DNA of 64,000 nt from the NCBI RefSeq assembly GCF_030657435.1, contig NZ_JAUTWS010000005.1, positions 1 to 64,000 on the forward strand. The letters run 5' to 3'. This DNA comes from Paracraurococcus lichenis. GTDB taxonomy: Bacteria > Pseudomonadota > Alphaproteobacteria > Acetobacterales > Acetobacteraceae. The position numbers and the translations under genes were made by a program. Below the pieces are notes generated by a model that worked only from the letters and a program-made list of their open reading frames with translations, had not been told where the DNA came from and ran no database searches. Below, one piece after another: positions 50,522-58,403 of this stretch (its first letter is position 1; each line of letters begins with the position of its first letter).

Positions 50522-51496
50522 TCAGGCGATGCGGAGGCGCCGCAGCGCCTCCCCGGCGGCAGCATGGTCGGCGGCGAGCCGCCGCGCCAGTTGTTCCGGC
50601 GAGAGCGGCTCCGGCCGCAGGCCGAGGCGCTTCAGCGCGGCATCCACCTCGGGCTCGGCCAGGCTCTCGTTATAGGCCTGGTTCAGCCGGGCGATGACCG
50701 GCGCCGGCGTGCCCGCCGGGGCGACCAGGCCGAACCAGCCGCTGCCCGGCCATTCCTGGCCGAGGCCGAACTCCCCGAGCGTCGGCACCTCGGGGAAGGC
50801 GTCCCAGCGCGTCGCGCCGACCACGGCGAGCGCGCGCAGCCGCCCGGCCTCGACATGCGGGGCGGCGACCGGGTCGATCAGCAGGTGGCAGTCGCCGGCG
50901 ATGACGCTGGTCGCGGCCGGGGCACTGCCCGGGAAGGGCACGTGCACGGCCTCGAACCCGCCCTCGTCGGCCAGCAGCGCGGCGCGAAGCTGCGCGATGG
51001 AGCCGATGCCGGGCGAGGCGTAGTTCAACGCGCCCCGGTGCTGCCGGGCCCAGGCGATCAGCTCCGGCAGGCTGCGCACGGGCAGGTCGTTGTTGACGGC
51101 CACCAGCGCGAAGGCCTCGCCGGCCAGCGCCACGGGGGCGAAGCTCCGCAGCGGGTCGTAGCCGACCGGGGCGAGGTGCGGCGCGATGGTCAGGTTGGCG
51201 GCGGAGGCGTTCAGCAGCACATGGCCGTCCGCCCTGGCCTCGGCCACGAAGCGGGCGGCGATGGCGCCGCCGGCGCCGGGCTTGTTCTCCACGACGACGG
51301 GCTGGCCGAGCCGCGGCAGCAGGGCGCGCGCCATGGTGCGGGCGACGTTGTCGTTGGTCGCGCCCGGCGTGAAGGGCACGATGGTGCGAACCGGCCGGTC
51401 CGGGAAGCCGGCGGGGCCGGTGCCGGCACCGGCCCTGGCGAGCGGGAGGAAGGGCGCGGCGAGGCCGGCGCCGAGCAGCAGGCGGCGTGTGGTCAT
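50522..51496 (-). CDS. Bug-family solute receptor, end of a coupled small-gene operon
   Basis: A 324-residue periplasmic receptor. The N-terminal 'TTRRLLLGAGLAAPFLPLAR' is a Tat-like signal peptide. 'FPDRPVRTIVPFTPGATNDN' and 'VVENKPGAGGAIAARFVAEA' mark the Bug family. 'HVPFPGSAPAATSVIAGDCH' and 'EVPTLGEFGLGQEW' follow. Its start overlaps the stop of a 39-codon gene by ATGA, and that gene in turn overlaps a 77-codon gene. A good sigma-70 promoter lies about 220 bp before the 77-codon gene. The next minus-strand gene downstream is the monooxygenase. Confidence 0.92.
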   Translation of the reverse strand: MTTRRLLLGAGLAAPFLPLARAGAGTGPAGFPDRPVRTIVPFTPGATNDNVARTMARALLPRLGQPVVVENKPGAGGAIAARFVAEARADGHVLLNASAANLTIAPHLAPVGYDPLRSFAPVALAGEAFALVAVNNDLPVRSLPELIAWARQHRGALNYASPGIGSIAQLRAALLADEGGFEAVHVPFPGSAPAATSVIAGDCHLLIDPVAAPHVEAGRLRALAVVGATRWDAFPEVPTLGEFGLGQEWPGSGWFGLVAPAGTPAPVIARLNQAYNESLAEPEVDAALKRLGLRPEPLSPEQLARRLAADHAAAGEALRRLRIA

Positions 51497-51612
51497 CGGG
51501 AGAATTCCGTCAGAAGCCCGGGCAGGTGCGGCGGCTGCGCGAGGCCGGCGGCGGCCAGCGCGGCGAGCAGGCCGCCCAGGACGAGAAGGGTGCGGAGGGT
51601 CTGGCCGATCAT
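51493..51612 (-). CDS. 39-residue single-TM microprotein, coupled to the Bug receptor
   Basis: The frame runs ATG 51612 to TGA 51493 and overlaps both neighbours by ATGA. The protein begins MIGQTLRTLLVLGGLL and continues as one hydrophobic, Ala/Leu-rich helix before a short Pro-containing tail. Too short to identify. Its reality is supported by the two precise ATGA overlaps in one transcript. A membrane-anchored accessory role in transport is possible but not shown. Confidence 0.55.
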   Translation of the reverse strand: MIGQTLRTLLVLGGLLAALAAAGLAQPPHLPGLLTEFSR

Positions 51613-51842
51613 CGCAGCGGCAAGGGCCTCCGGAGGATGCCGGCGGGCTGCCGGCTGCGCTGCACGACGAGGCCGGCGACGCGCTGCGCCTCGGCGGGGC
51701 TCGGGAAGCTGGCGCCGTCCAGGTCCTCGACCACCGGGTCGGTGGCGATGAAGCGCCAGGCGGGGCCGGCCTGGCCGGCGGCATGGGTCACGGCGACGCC
51801 GAGGAAGCGTCCCTCGACCTCGATGGGGCGGGAGGTGTGCAT
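51609..51842 (-). CDS. 77-residue hypothetical protein, first gene of the Bug operon
   Basis: Starts at ATG 51842 with AGAGGA upstream. 'MHTSRPIEVEGRFLGVAVTH' and 'AWRFIATDPVVEDLDGASFP' suggest a small beta-rich cytoplasmic domain, followed by 'SPAEAQRVAGLVVQRSRQP'. No signal peptide, no TM. It resembles short proteins often left as hypothetical in Acetobacteraceae, but I cannot name a family. Overlaps the 39-codon gene by ATGA and shares its promoter. Confidence 0.6.
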   Translation of the reverse strand: MHTSRPIEVEGRFLGVAVTHAAGQAGPAWRFIATDPVVEDLDGASFPSPAEAQRVAGLVVQRSRQPAGILRRPLPLR

Positions 51843-52063
51843 GGTGGGTCCTCTGGCCGTGCGGTCACGGCGGGCGGCTGGATGGGCTGGGTGGGTCAGG
51901 GCGCGGGGCGCCCGGGGAACGTCAGCGCCGACAGCGCGCGCCGGGACGGCACGGGGCACGAAGGCCCTGGCCGAGGCGGTGGCGCTTTAGCGCTTGGTGA
52001 CGCGGTGCAAGCTGCATGGATCAAATCCCGCGGTGCCGGCGCGGAACGCCCCGGCGACGCGGA
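51843..52063. other. 5' leader of the small-gene/Bug operon
   Basis: About 220 bp between the promoter and the first start codon. It is GC-rich with no conserved riboswitch core that I could see. A shorter leader is possible if another promoter exists. Confidence 0.35.
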
Positions 52064-52094
52064 TATATAGCGATGGTTGGTCGTAATCTGTCAA
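52064..52094 (-). promoter_or_regulatory. Sigma-70-type promoter of the Bug operon
   Basis: On the minus strand, TTGACA (52089-52094) is followed 18 bases later by CTATAT (52065-52070; overlapping TATATA at 52064-52069). Both hexamers are close to consensus and stand out in the GC-rich DNA. Transcription would start near 52057 toward the 77-codon gene. Confidence 0.65.
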
Positions 52095-52376
52095 GCATGT
52101 CCGGCGTGGAAATGGATATTTCACGTCACGGCGGCGTGCGACAGGCGCGGCGGACAGGCGTCCGGCCTGGCGCGGGGCGGGCGAGGACCGGGCCAGGTCG
52201 CTTAGCGGCGGAATCGGGCTGACCGGTAACGGCATCCCGGCCGGTCCGGGTCGAGGGCTCCTTCGCAGCCGACGCAGGCCGCAAGTGCCTGACATCCCGA
52301 GTGGTCCGGCGGCGCGGCGGCTCTCGGCCGCGCGAGGCCCTGGCCCATATGTTCATGTTATGTTCTAGTAAGCCCC
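52095..52376. other. Intergenic region between divergent promoters
   Basis: Nothing gene-like. An AT-rich spot (TTCATGTTATGTTCTAG, 52350-52366) just before the next plus-strand start may be its promoter. Confidence 0.35.
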
Positions 52377-52643
52377 ATGCCCGAAGCCCCGCCGCCGCCC
52401 GAGGCCCCGCCCCATCTGCGCAGCGCTGTGCACCGCTACCGGAGCCTGCTCGCGCGCGGCTGCCCGGCGGAGGCGGCGCTGGCCGATTTGGTGGCCTATC
52501 TCACCGTGCTGCGCCCCGGCCTGCCGCGCGTGCTGGCGCAGGAGCAGGCGGACGCGGTCGTCGCGCTCGCCGGCGCAGGGCGGCGCACCCCGGCGCATCC
52601 GCCGCGGGGCTTGCTCGAGGCGCTGTCCCGGCCAGCGGAGTAG
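52377..52643 (+). CDS. Small hypothetical protein
   Basis: An 88-residue protein with a Pro-rich N-terminus and a helical core ('HLRSAVHRYRSLLARGCPAE', 'LADLVAYLTVLRPGLPRVLA'). It starts at the first ATG after an AT-rich patch but has no strong ribosome-binding site. No recognised domain. It ends 7 bp before the convergent Bug gene's stop. Codon bias fits the genome. Confidence 0.5.
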   Translation: MPEAPPPPEAPPHLRSAVHRYRSLLARGCPAEAALADLVAYLTVLRPGLPRVLAQEQADAVVALAGAGRRTPAHPPRGLLEALSRPAE

Positions 52644-52649
52644 ACGGGC

Positions 52650-53624
52650 TCAGCCGCGCTTCCGCGCCTGGCCGGCGGCGACCAGCGCTGCCTCGACGCC
52701 CGGCCGCACCTCCTGCATCAGCGCCATGGCCTGCTCGCGTGGCACCGGGCGGGGCGCGATGCTCGCCACGTTCTGCCGCGCGATCACCTCCGGGTCGGCC
52801 GCCGCGGCCATCAGCGCCGAGGCCAGCCGCTCGCGCACCGGCGGCGGCAGGCCGGCCGGGCCGGCCCAGATGATGAGCTGCCGCGTCGCCGTCTCGTAGC
52901 CCTGCTCGATCAGCGTCGGCACCTCGGGGAATTCCGGCCAGCGGTCGAGGCTCGCGCTCGCCAGCATGCGCAGGTTGCCGCCCTTCACCAGGCCGATCAT
53001 CTCGGCCGTGCCGGAGTAGGTGTCGATATGCCCGCCGGCCACCTGGCTCGCGGCCTCGGTGATGCTCGGGATCTGCACATAGGTCATCTGGATGCCGGCG
53101 AGGCGCTGCAGGTCGAAGAAGGAGACGGCGGAGCCTGGATTGGTACTGGCGAAGGTCAGCGGGCGGCGCTGCGCCTCGGCGATGAAGTCGGCGATGGTCC
53201 GGACCTGCGGCAGGGAGGGGCCGACGGGGATGGCGATCCGCAGTTCGGAGGTGATGCCGAGGAAGTCGAAGCTCTCCCAGGGTCGGTAGGAGAGATCCAT
53301 CGTCATCGGCGCGACGACAAGGGCGGAGAAGCCGACCAGCCCGAAGGTATAGCCATCCGGCTTCGCCTGGGCGATGCGGGTCGGGCCGAGCGTGCCGCCG
53401 GCGCCCGGCGTGTTGCGCACGACGACCGGGACGCCGAGGGTCTTCTCCATATGCGCGGCGATGGCGCGGGCGACGACATCGGTGCCGCCGCCGGGGCCGA
53501 AGCCGGTGACGAGCTGGATCTCGCGCGTCGGCCAGCGCTCGGCATGGGCGCCCCCCTGGGCGAAGGCGCCGGTGATGGCGGGCGTGGAGAGCGCGAGCGC
53601 GCCCAGCAGGCCTCTGCGGTGCAT
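52650..53624 (-). CDS. Bug-family solute receptor
   Basis: A 324-residue periplasmic receptor starting at ATG 53624. The signal peptide is 'MHRRGLLGALALSTPAITGA'. 'WPTREIQLVTGFGPGGGTDV' with 'VVVRNTPGAGGTLGPTRIAQ' shows the Bug fold. 'TYVQIPSITEAASQVAGGHI' and 'FPEVPTLIEQGYE' are the conserved sites. It is the third Bug gene in about 5 kb, divergent in sequence from the other two. No TctA/TctB is nearby, so it must share a permease encoded elsewhere or act as a sensor. Confidence 0.93.
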   Translation of the reverse strand: MHRRGLLGALALSTPAITGAFAQGGAHAERWPTREIQLVTGFGPGGGTDVVARAIAAHMEKTLGVPVVVRNTPGAGGTLGPTRIAQAKPDGYTFGLVGFSALVVAPMTMDLSYRPWESFDFLGITSELRIAIPVGPSLPQVRTIADFIAEAQRRPLTFASTNPGSAVSFFDLQRLAGIQMTYVQIPSITEAASQVAGGHIDTYSGTAEMIGLVKGGNLRMLASASLDRWPEFPEVPTLIEQGYETATRQLIIWAGPAGLPPPVRERLASALMAAAADPEVIARQNVASIAPRPVPREQAMALMQEVRPGVEAALVAAGQARKRG

Positions 53625-53723
53625 GATGGTGGTTCCCCCCGGGCCGGCCGGATCGCACGGCCGCTCTTGCTTGCCGGCATGGTGCTGGCCGGCGGCGGGG
53701 GGAGTCAATCGGAGGGGGAAGAC

Positions 53724-53798
<75 letters not shown>

Positions 53799-53877
53799 GT
53801 TCCAGGCCGCGGGGAGATACACGCCGGGCGGCGAAAGGGCAACGCCCGATCGCAGCCTTTGGCATGCTTTCGGCGCG

Positions 53878-55152
53878 TCAGGCGGCCGGCCGGGTCGCCA
53901 CCGGCTCGGCAGGCGGTGCCTCCGCCGTCCAGTTGAGCTGCCCCGCCGTGTCGCAGGCGGTGCAGACCGGCTTCCAGTAGGTGTGCTCCGCCCCGCAATG
54001 GGCGCAGAGCCAGCGCGGCGCCGGCTTCGCCGCCTCGGCTTCCTCCCGCAGCGCCGCCACCCGCCCGGCATCGCCCTTCTCGGCCTCGACCAGCTCGGCC
54101 ATCAGCAGATAGGCCCGCCGGTCCGCCTCGCCCGAGGCGATCAGCGGCTCCAGCGCGCCCCGCGCCTTGCCGAGCTGCCCGGCCGCGATGGCCGAGCGCG
54201 CCAGCAGCAGCCGGCTCTCGGGCGCCGCCGGGTTGCGGCGGATCAGCGCCTCTGTCGCCCGGAGGCGCGACAGGGCATCGGGCTCGACGACCAGGTAGGG
54301 CTCCGCCAAGTCCGGATGCGGGGCGGCCTGCCAGGCCTCCTCCAGCACCGCCCTCGCCTTGCGCAGGCTGCCCGCCTGCCGCAGTCCGTTGGAGAAGGCG
54401 ATGGCCGCCGGCGCGAAGCCCTTGTCGAACTGGAAGGCCTGCCGCTCCAGCTCCAGCTTCCGCTTCGGGTCGCTCTCCTGCTCCGCCGCGGCGAGGGCGA
54501 GCTGGGCGCGCGGCTGCTCGGGCGTGGCCAGCGCCAGCGCCTCCCGCCAGTCGCGGGTCTCGAGCGCGAGCTGCGTCCGCTCCTCGCGCAGCCAGAAAGC
54601 GCCGGGCTGAACCGCCTCGGCCTCCTTGGCGATGGCGCGGGCGGCGTCCCAGTCGCCCTTCTGCATGGCCTGCCGCAGCAGGCCGCGCAGGCCGAGGAAG
54701 CGGGCATCGTCCCGCCCGGCGAGCTGGCGGAACACCTCCGCCGCGCCTTCCTCGTTGCCGGAGATGCGCTCGGCCTCGGCCGCCAGCAGCAGGGTCTGCG
54801 GCGTGTCGCCGAGCAGGCCGCGGGCCTTGCGCACCTCGACCCGCGCGGCATCCCCCGTGCCGGCGGCGAGCGCGATCAGGGTGCGCGTCACCGCGGCATC
54901 GCCCTGCTCCCGCCGGCGCAGCGTCCGCGTCACCCGCGCCCGCCGCGGCCAGCGGCGGATGGCGCCGATGACGGAGAGGATCGCGTGCAGCACCAGGAAG
55001 GCGATGGCGGCGATCAGCACGGCCATCGGGAAGCTGGTGGCGACCAGGGAATCGCCGACCTTGATCTCCACCGTGCCGCCGAGGCCGGCCAGCCACATGG
55101 ACCCGGCGACGCCTGCCGCCAGGACCAGAAGGACGAGGATCGCAATCCGCAT
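53878..55152 (-). CDS. hemY: HemY-like protein of the heme operon
   Basis: A 424-residue protein of the alphaproteobacterial/gammaproteobacterial HemY family (TPR type, not protoporphyrinogen oxidase). Two N-terminal TM segments ('AILVLLVLAAGVAGSMWLAG', 'MAVLIAAIAFLVLHAILSVI') flank 'VEIKVGDSLVATSF'. TPR helices fill the rest ('LRGLLRQAMQKGDWDAARAI'). The C-terminus has a small Cys4 zinc-like knuckle ('WLCAHCGAEHTYWKPVCTAC'). It is thought to organise tetrapyrrole enzymes at the membrane. It follows the mitofilin-like gene by 4 bp; last gene of hemC-hemD-mitofilin-hemY. Confidence 0.9.
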   Translation of the reverse strand: MRIAILVLLVLAAGVAGSMWLAGLGGTVEIKVGDSLVATSFPMAVLIAAIAFLVLHAILSVIGAIRRWPRRARVTRTLRRREQGDAAVTRTLIALAAGTGDAARVEVRKARGLLGDTPQTLLLAAEAERISGNEEGAAEVFRQLAGRDDARFLGLRGLLRQAMQKGDWDAARAIAKEAEAVQPGAFWLREERTQLALETRDWREALALATPEQPRAQLALAAAEQESDPKRKLELERQAFQFDKGFAPAAIAFSNGLRQAGSLRKARAVLEEAWQAAPHPDLAEPYLVVEPDALSRLRATEALIRRNPAAPESRLLLARSAIAAGQLGKARGALEPLIASGEADRRAYLLMAELVEAEKGDAGRVAALREEAEAAKPAPRWLCAHCGAEHTYWKPVCTACDTAGQLNWTAEAPPAEPVATRPAA

Positions 55153-55156
55153 CGGC

Positions 55157-56638
55157 TCAGCCCGCCGCCATCTGGCGCAGCGCGGCACGGGCCGCGATCA
55201 CCGCCTTCACCTGGTCCACCCAGGGCGCCATCGCCGTCTGTGCCGAGGGCGGCAGCTTCCCGACATGCTGCAGGCTCATCTCCAGGTCCCCCGTCTCCAG
55301 GGCGCGGCGCGCGCGTTCCAGGTCCGGCTCGATCGAGTCCCCCCAGAGCACCTGGTCGCCACGCCGCACCGTCAACAAGGACCCGACGCGCGCCAGCGCG
55401 CTGTCCACCGGGTCCGCCTTGCCGCCCTGCGCGGCCGGCACCGCCGCGTCGCGCGCCGCGCGCGCCGCATCCTCGAAGCCCTGCTGCAGCGCGGCCAGCG
55501 TCGGCGGCGCCGATTGCGCGAAGCGCGTGAGCGCGGCCGGCGGCTGGTCGATGCCGCCGAGGCCCTCGCCGAGCGGCTGGCCGGCCGCGAGCGCCGCGCG
55601 CACCCGGTCGAGCGCCGTGAGGCGCGCATTGCGGGCGATCCCGGCGCGCAGCGCCTGCTGCGCCTGGTCGAGGGCAGCGAGCTTCTGGTTGACCTGCGCC
55701 TCGAGCGCGGCGAGCCGCTGCGCCGCCTGCTGCTCGCGCTGCTCATCGGCGCGGACGGCATCCTGCAGGGCACGGTCGACCGCCTGGCGGGCGGCCTGCT
55801 CGCGCTGCTCGTCGGTGCGGGCGGCCTCCGCCAGCTTGCGGTCCACCGCCTGGGCCGCAGCCTGCTCGCGCTGCTCGTCGGCCTGGGTCAGCTCCTGCAG
55901 CCGGCGGGTCATGGCCTGGTCGCGCTGCTCGACGGCGCGGGCGAACTCCTGCAGCGTCCGCTCCACCACCTGCGCCGCGGCCTGCTCCTGCTGCTCATCG
56001 GCCCGGGCGAATTCCTGCAGCCGGCGGTCCATGGCCTGGGCCAGCTCCTGCAGCCGGCGTTCCATGGTCTGGGCCGCCGCCTGCTCGCGCTGCTGGTCGG
56101 CCGCCGTCGCCTCCTGCAGCCGCTTCGTCACCGCGGCATCGAGCTGGTCGAGCCGCCCGGTCAGGGATTCCAGCGATCCCCGCGGGACGAAGGCCGTGGG
56201 GTCGAGGGCCGGCCGCCCCTCCAGCGCCGCGATGCGGCGGTCATTGGCGGCGCTGCGCTCGTTCAGGCTGTTGAGCTGCGACTCGACGGGGCGGATGTCC
56301 GGGATGGCCGGCGCCGGGCGGTTCTCCAGCGCCTGCATGCGGGGCTCGACGCCCGAGAGCGCATTGAGCCGGCCGGTCAGGGTGCCGACCTCGCCGCGCA
56401 CGCCCTCGAGGCTCGCCAGCCGCTGCTCCAGTTGCGAGACCCGCGCCGGATCGACCGCGGCATCATTGGTGGCGCGCGGGGTATTCAGCAGCCACCACAC
56501 CGCCAGCAGCAGCACCACCCCGCCGATGCCGATCGTGACGGCGGCCGGATCCAGGCGGCGCGGCGCGGGCGGGTCCAGCGGGGAGTTGCGGGGCGCCGGC
56601 GGGGCAGCCCCGGTTGTGTCCTTGGATGTCTCGCTCAT
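55157..56638 (-). CDS. Mitofilin-like (COG4223) membrane coiled-coil protein
   Basis: A 493-residue protein with one TM segment near residues 32-52 ('AVTIGIGGVVLLLAVWWLLN') and a long coiled coil (~60-340). The middle consists of repeating units of about 24 residues ending in forms of 'ADEQREQAAAQAVDRKLAE', with Gln/Glu/Ala heptads. The C-terminal ~150 residues ('DPVDSALARVGSLLTVRRGD') match the HemX/mitofilin end. Alphaproteobacterial homologues are ancestors of mitochondrial Mic60, which shapes cristae, and they sit in heme operons. The role here is inferred from that position. Confidence 0.85.
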   Translation of the reverse strand: MSETSKDTTGAAPPAPRNSPLDPPAPRRLDPAAVTIGIGGVVLLLAVWWLLNTPRATNDAAVDPARVSQLEQRLASLEGVRGEVGTLTGRLNALSGVEPRMQALENRPAPAIPDIRPVESQLNSLNERSAANDRRIAALEGRPALDPTAFVPRGSLESLTGRLDQLDAAVTKRLQEATAADQQREQAAAQTMERRLQELAQAMDRRLQEFARADEQQEQAAAQVVERTLQEFARAVEQRDQAMTRRLQELTQADEQREQAAAQAVDRKLAEAARTDEQREQAARQAVDRALQDAVRADEQREQQAAQRLAALEAQVNQKLAALDQAQQALRAGIARNARLTALDRVRAALAAGQPLGEGLGGIDQPPAALTRFAQSAPPTLAALQQGFEDAARAARDAAVPAAQGGKADPVDSALARVGSLLTVRRGDQVLWGDSIEPDLERARRALETGDLEMSLQHVGKLPPSAQTAMAPWVDQVKAVIAARAALRQMAAG

Positions 56639-56647
56639 GCGTGCAGC

Positions 56648-57364
56648 CTACCTGGGACCGAGCAAAGCCAACAATGCGTCCTGGTCGGGCCGGTCGGCGA
56701 CCCGCACCGCGCGCCAAGCCAGGGGTGCGAGCGCCCGGGTGGCCGCCTCGGCGACCCTCGGGCTGATCGCCAACGCCTCCATTCCCGCCACGGTTGCACC
56801 GAGTCCGGAAGCTTTCAGAAGTGACATCGCACACTGCGCCGAGCGCGGCGAGAAGAACAGGACGGCAACGACCCGACCTTGATGTTGCAGCTCCGCGACC
56901 GCCTCGGCCGGCAGCGCCTCGGCCGGCCGGGCGGCATAGGCGATGCGGCGGATCACGCGGAAGCCGCGGGCCCGCAGGTCGGCGGCGAGACCGGCGCCGT
57001 AGCCCTCCCCGACGGCCAGCAGCAACGGCCCGGCCCGGGGGTCGAGGCTGCGGGCCGCCTGCTCGGCCAGTGCCGCGGCATCGCCGGCGGCGGCCTCGAC
57101 CCGCGCGAAGCCGCGGGCGCGGGCCTCGGCCGCGGTCGCCTCCCCCACTGCCAGCACGGGGATATCGGTCGGCGGCAGGCTCCGGGCGGCGGCGCGACTG
57201 GTCAGCAGCAGGGCCTGGGCCGCCGGCATGGCGAAGGGCCGCGGCGCCAGCACCAGGGCCGGGGCGAGGACCGGCCGCCAGCCGAGGGCGGCGAGGCGGC
57301 GCGCCGTCTCCGCCGCGCCCGGCTCCGGCCGGGTGACCAGGACGCCGGGCGGGGCGGGCGTCAG
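56648..57364 (-). CDS. hemD: Uroporphyrinogen-III synthase
   Basis: A 238-residue protein. It cyclises hydroxymethylbilane and inverts ring D to give uroporphyrinogen III. HemD landmarks: 'VLVTRPEPGAAETARRLAAL', 'ALLLTSRAAARSL', 'VLFFSPRSAQCAMSLL' and 'ALAISPRVAEAA' near the end. The frame has no ATG, GTG or TTG between the family start and well inside hemC; the best candidate is a CTG at 57364 overlapping the hemC stop (CTGA). It ends 9 bp before the mitofilin-like gene. If CTG is used, its expression would be low and tied to hemC. Confidence 0.85.
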   Translation of the reverse strand: MTPAPPGVLVTRPEPGAAETARRLAALGWRPVLAPALVLAPRPFAMPAAQALLLTSRAAARSLPPTDIPVLAVGEATAAEARARGFARVEAAAGDAAALAEQAARSLDPRAGPLLLAVGEGYGAGLAADLRARGFRVIRRIAYAARPAEALPAEAVAELQHQGRVVAVLFFSPRSAQCAMSLLKASGLGATVAGMEALAISPRVAEAATRALAPLAWRAVRVADRPDQDALLALLGPR

Positions 57365-58350
57365 GCGAAGAGGTCCGCCGGGCTGTCGGCGCGGAGGCTG
57401 CGGCCAAGCTCGGCGCCGAGCCGCGCGGCCTCCTTCGCCGGGCCGGTCGCGGCGCGCTTGAGCAGGAAGCTGCCGTCCGGCCGGGCGACGAGGCCGGTCA
57501 GATGCAGCTCGCCATTCGGCAGCAGGCGGGCATGGCCGCCGATCGGGGTGCGGCAGGAGCCGTCCAGCGCCCCGAGAAAGGCGCGCTCCGCCCGGCTGAC
57601 CGCCGCCGCCTCGCGGTCCTCGATGGCCGAGAGCAGCTCCCGCAGTTCCTCGTCCGCCGCGCGGACGGTGATGCCGACGATGCCCTGGCCGGCGGCGGGG
57701 ACCATGGCCTCGGCATCGAGCACCACGGCCGCCTCGGCCTCGAGCCCGAGGCGCTTCAGCCCGGCCAGGGCCAGCAGGCTGGCCGCGAACTCGTTGGCGC
57801 GGACGCGCGACAGCCGGGTCTGGACATTGCCGCGGATGACCGCGCAGCGCAGGTCCGGCCGGGCATGCAGGATCTGGCTCTGCCGCCGGACCGAGGCGGT
57901 GCCGATGAGCGCGCCCGAAGGCAGGCAGGCGAAGGGATTGGCCGGGTCCGGCGCCCCGCAACCGGCACCCAGGATGATGGCGTCGCGCGCATCCTCCCGC
58001 TTCAGGGTGCAGGCGAGGACGATGCCGGAGGGCAGCTCGGTCTCGAGGTCCTTCAGGCTGTGCACCGCGAAATCGACGCGGCCGTCCAGCAGCGCCTCGT
58101 GGATCTCCTTGGCGAAGAGGCCCTTGCCGCCGATATCGGCGAGGCGCCGGTCCTGGATACGGTCGCCGGAGGTGGCGATCACGTGCTCCTCGAAGGCCTG
58201 CGCGACGCGCAGGACCGGGCAGAGCGCGGTGACGATCGCCAGGAAATGCCGCGTCTGCCAGAGCGCGAGCGGCGAGCCCCGGGTCCCGACCCGGAGCGGC
58301 AGGGCGCGCCCGTGGCGCGGGACGGCGGCTTGTGTCTGGCCGGGCGACAT
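57361..58350 (-). CDS. hemC: Porphobilinogen deaminase (hydroxymethylbilane synthase)
   Basis: A 329-residue enzyme joining four porphobilinogens into hydroxymethylbilane. 'RVGTRGSPLALWQTRHFLAI' opens the first domain. 'TSGDRIQDRRLADIGGKGLF' and 'VDFAVHSLKDLETELPSGIV' hold the substrate site. 'LDGSCRTPIGGHARL' (~265) has the Cys that carries the dipyrromethane cofactor. First gene of the minus-strand heme block and divergent from tsaD, the usual alphaproteobacterial arrangement. Confidence 0.96.
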   Translation of the reverse strand: MSPGQTQAAVPRHGRALPLRVGTRGSPLALWQTRHFLAIVTALCPVLRVAQAFEEHVIATSGDRIQDRRLADIGGKGLFAKEIHEALLDGRVDFAVHSLKDLETELPSGIVLACTLKREDARDAIILGAGCGAPDPANPFACLPSGALIGTASVRRQSQILHARPDLRCAVIRGNVQTRLSRVRANEFAASLLALAGLKRLGLEAEAAVVLDAEAMVPAAGQGIVGITVRAADEELRELLSAIEDREAAAVSRAERAFLGALDGSCRTPIGGHARLLPNGELHLTGLVARPDGSFLLKRAATGPAKEAARLGAELGRSLRADSPADLFA

Positions 58351-58403
58351 CCGCCCGTCATAGAACCCGGACGGACCCAGAGGAAGGTGGGAGGAAAGGC
58401 CGG

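Noticed and set aside
52350..52366. Second Zur-like box (TTCATGTTATGTTCTAG)
   Set aside because: It shares TGTTAT with the operator but is not palindromic and is upstream of an unrelated small gene.
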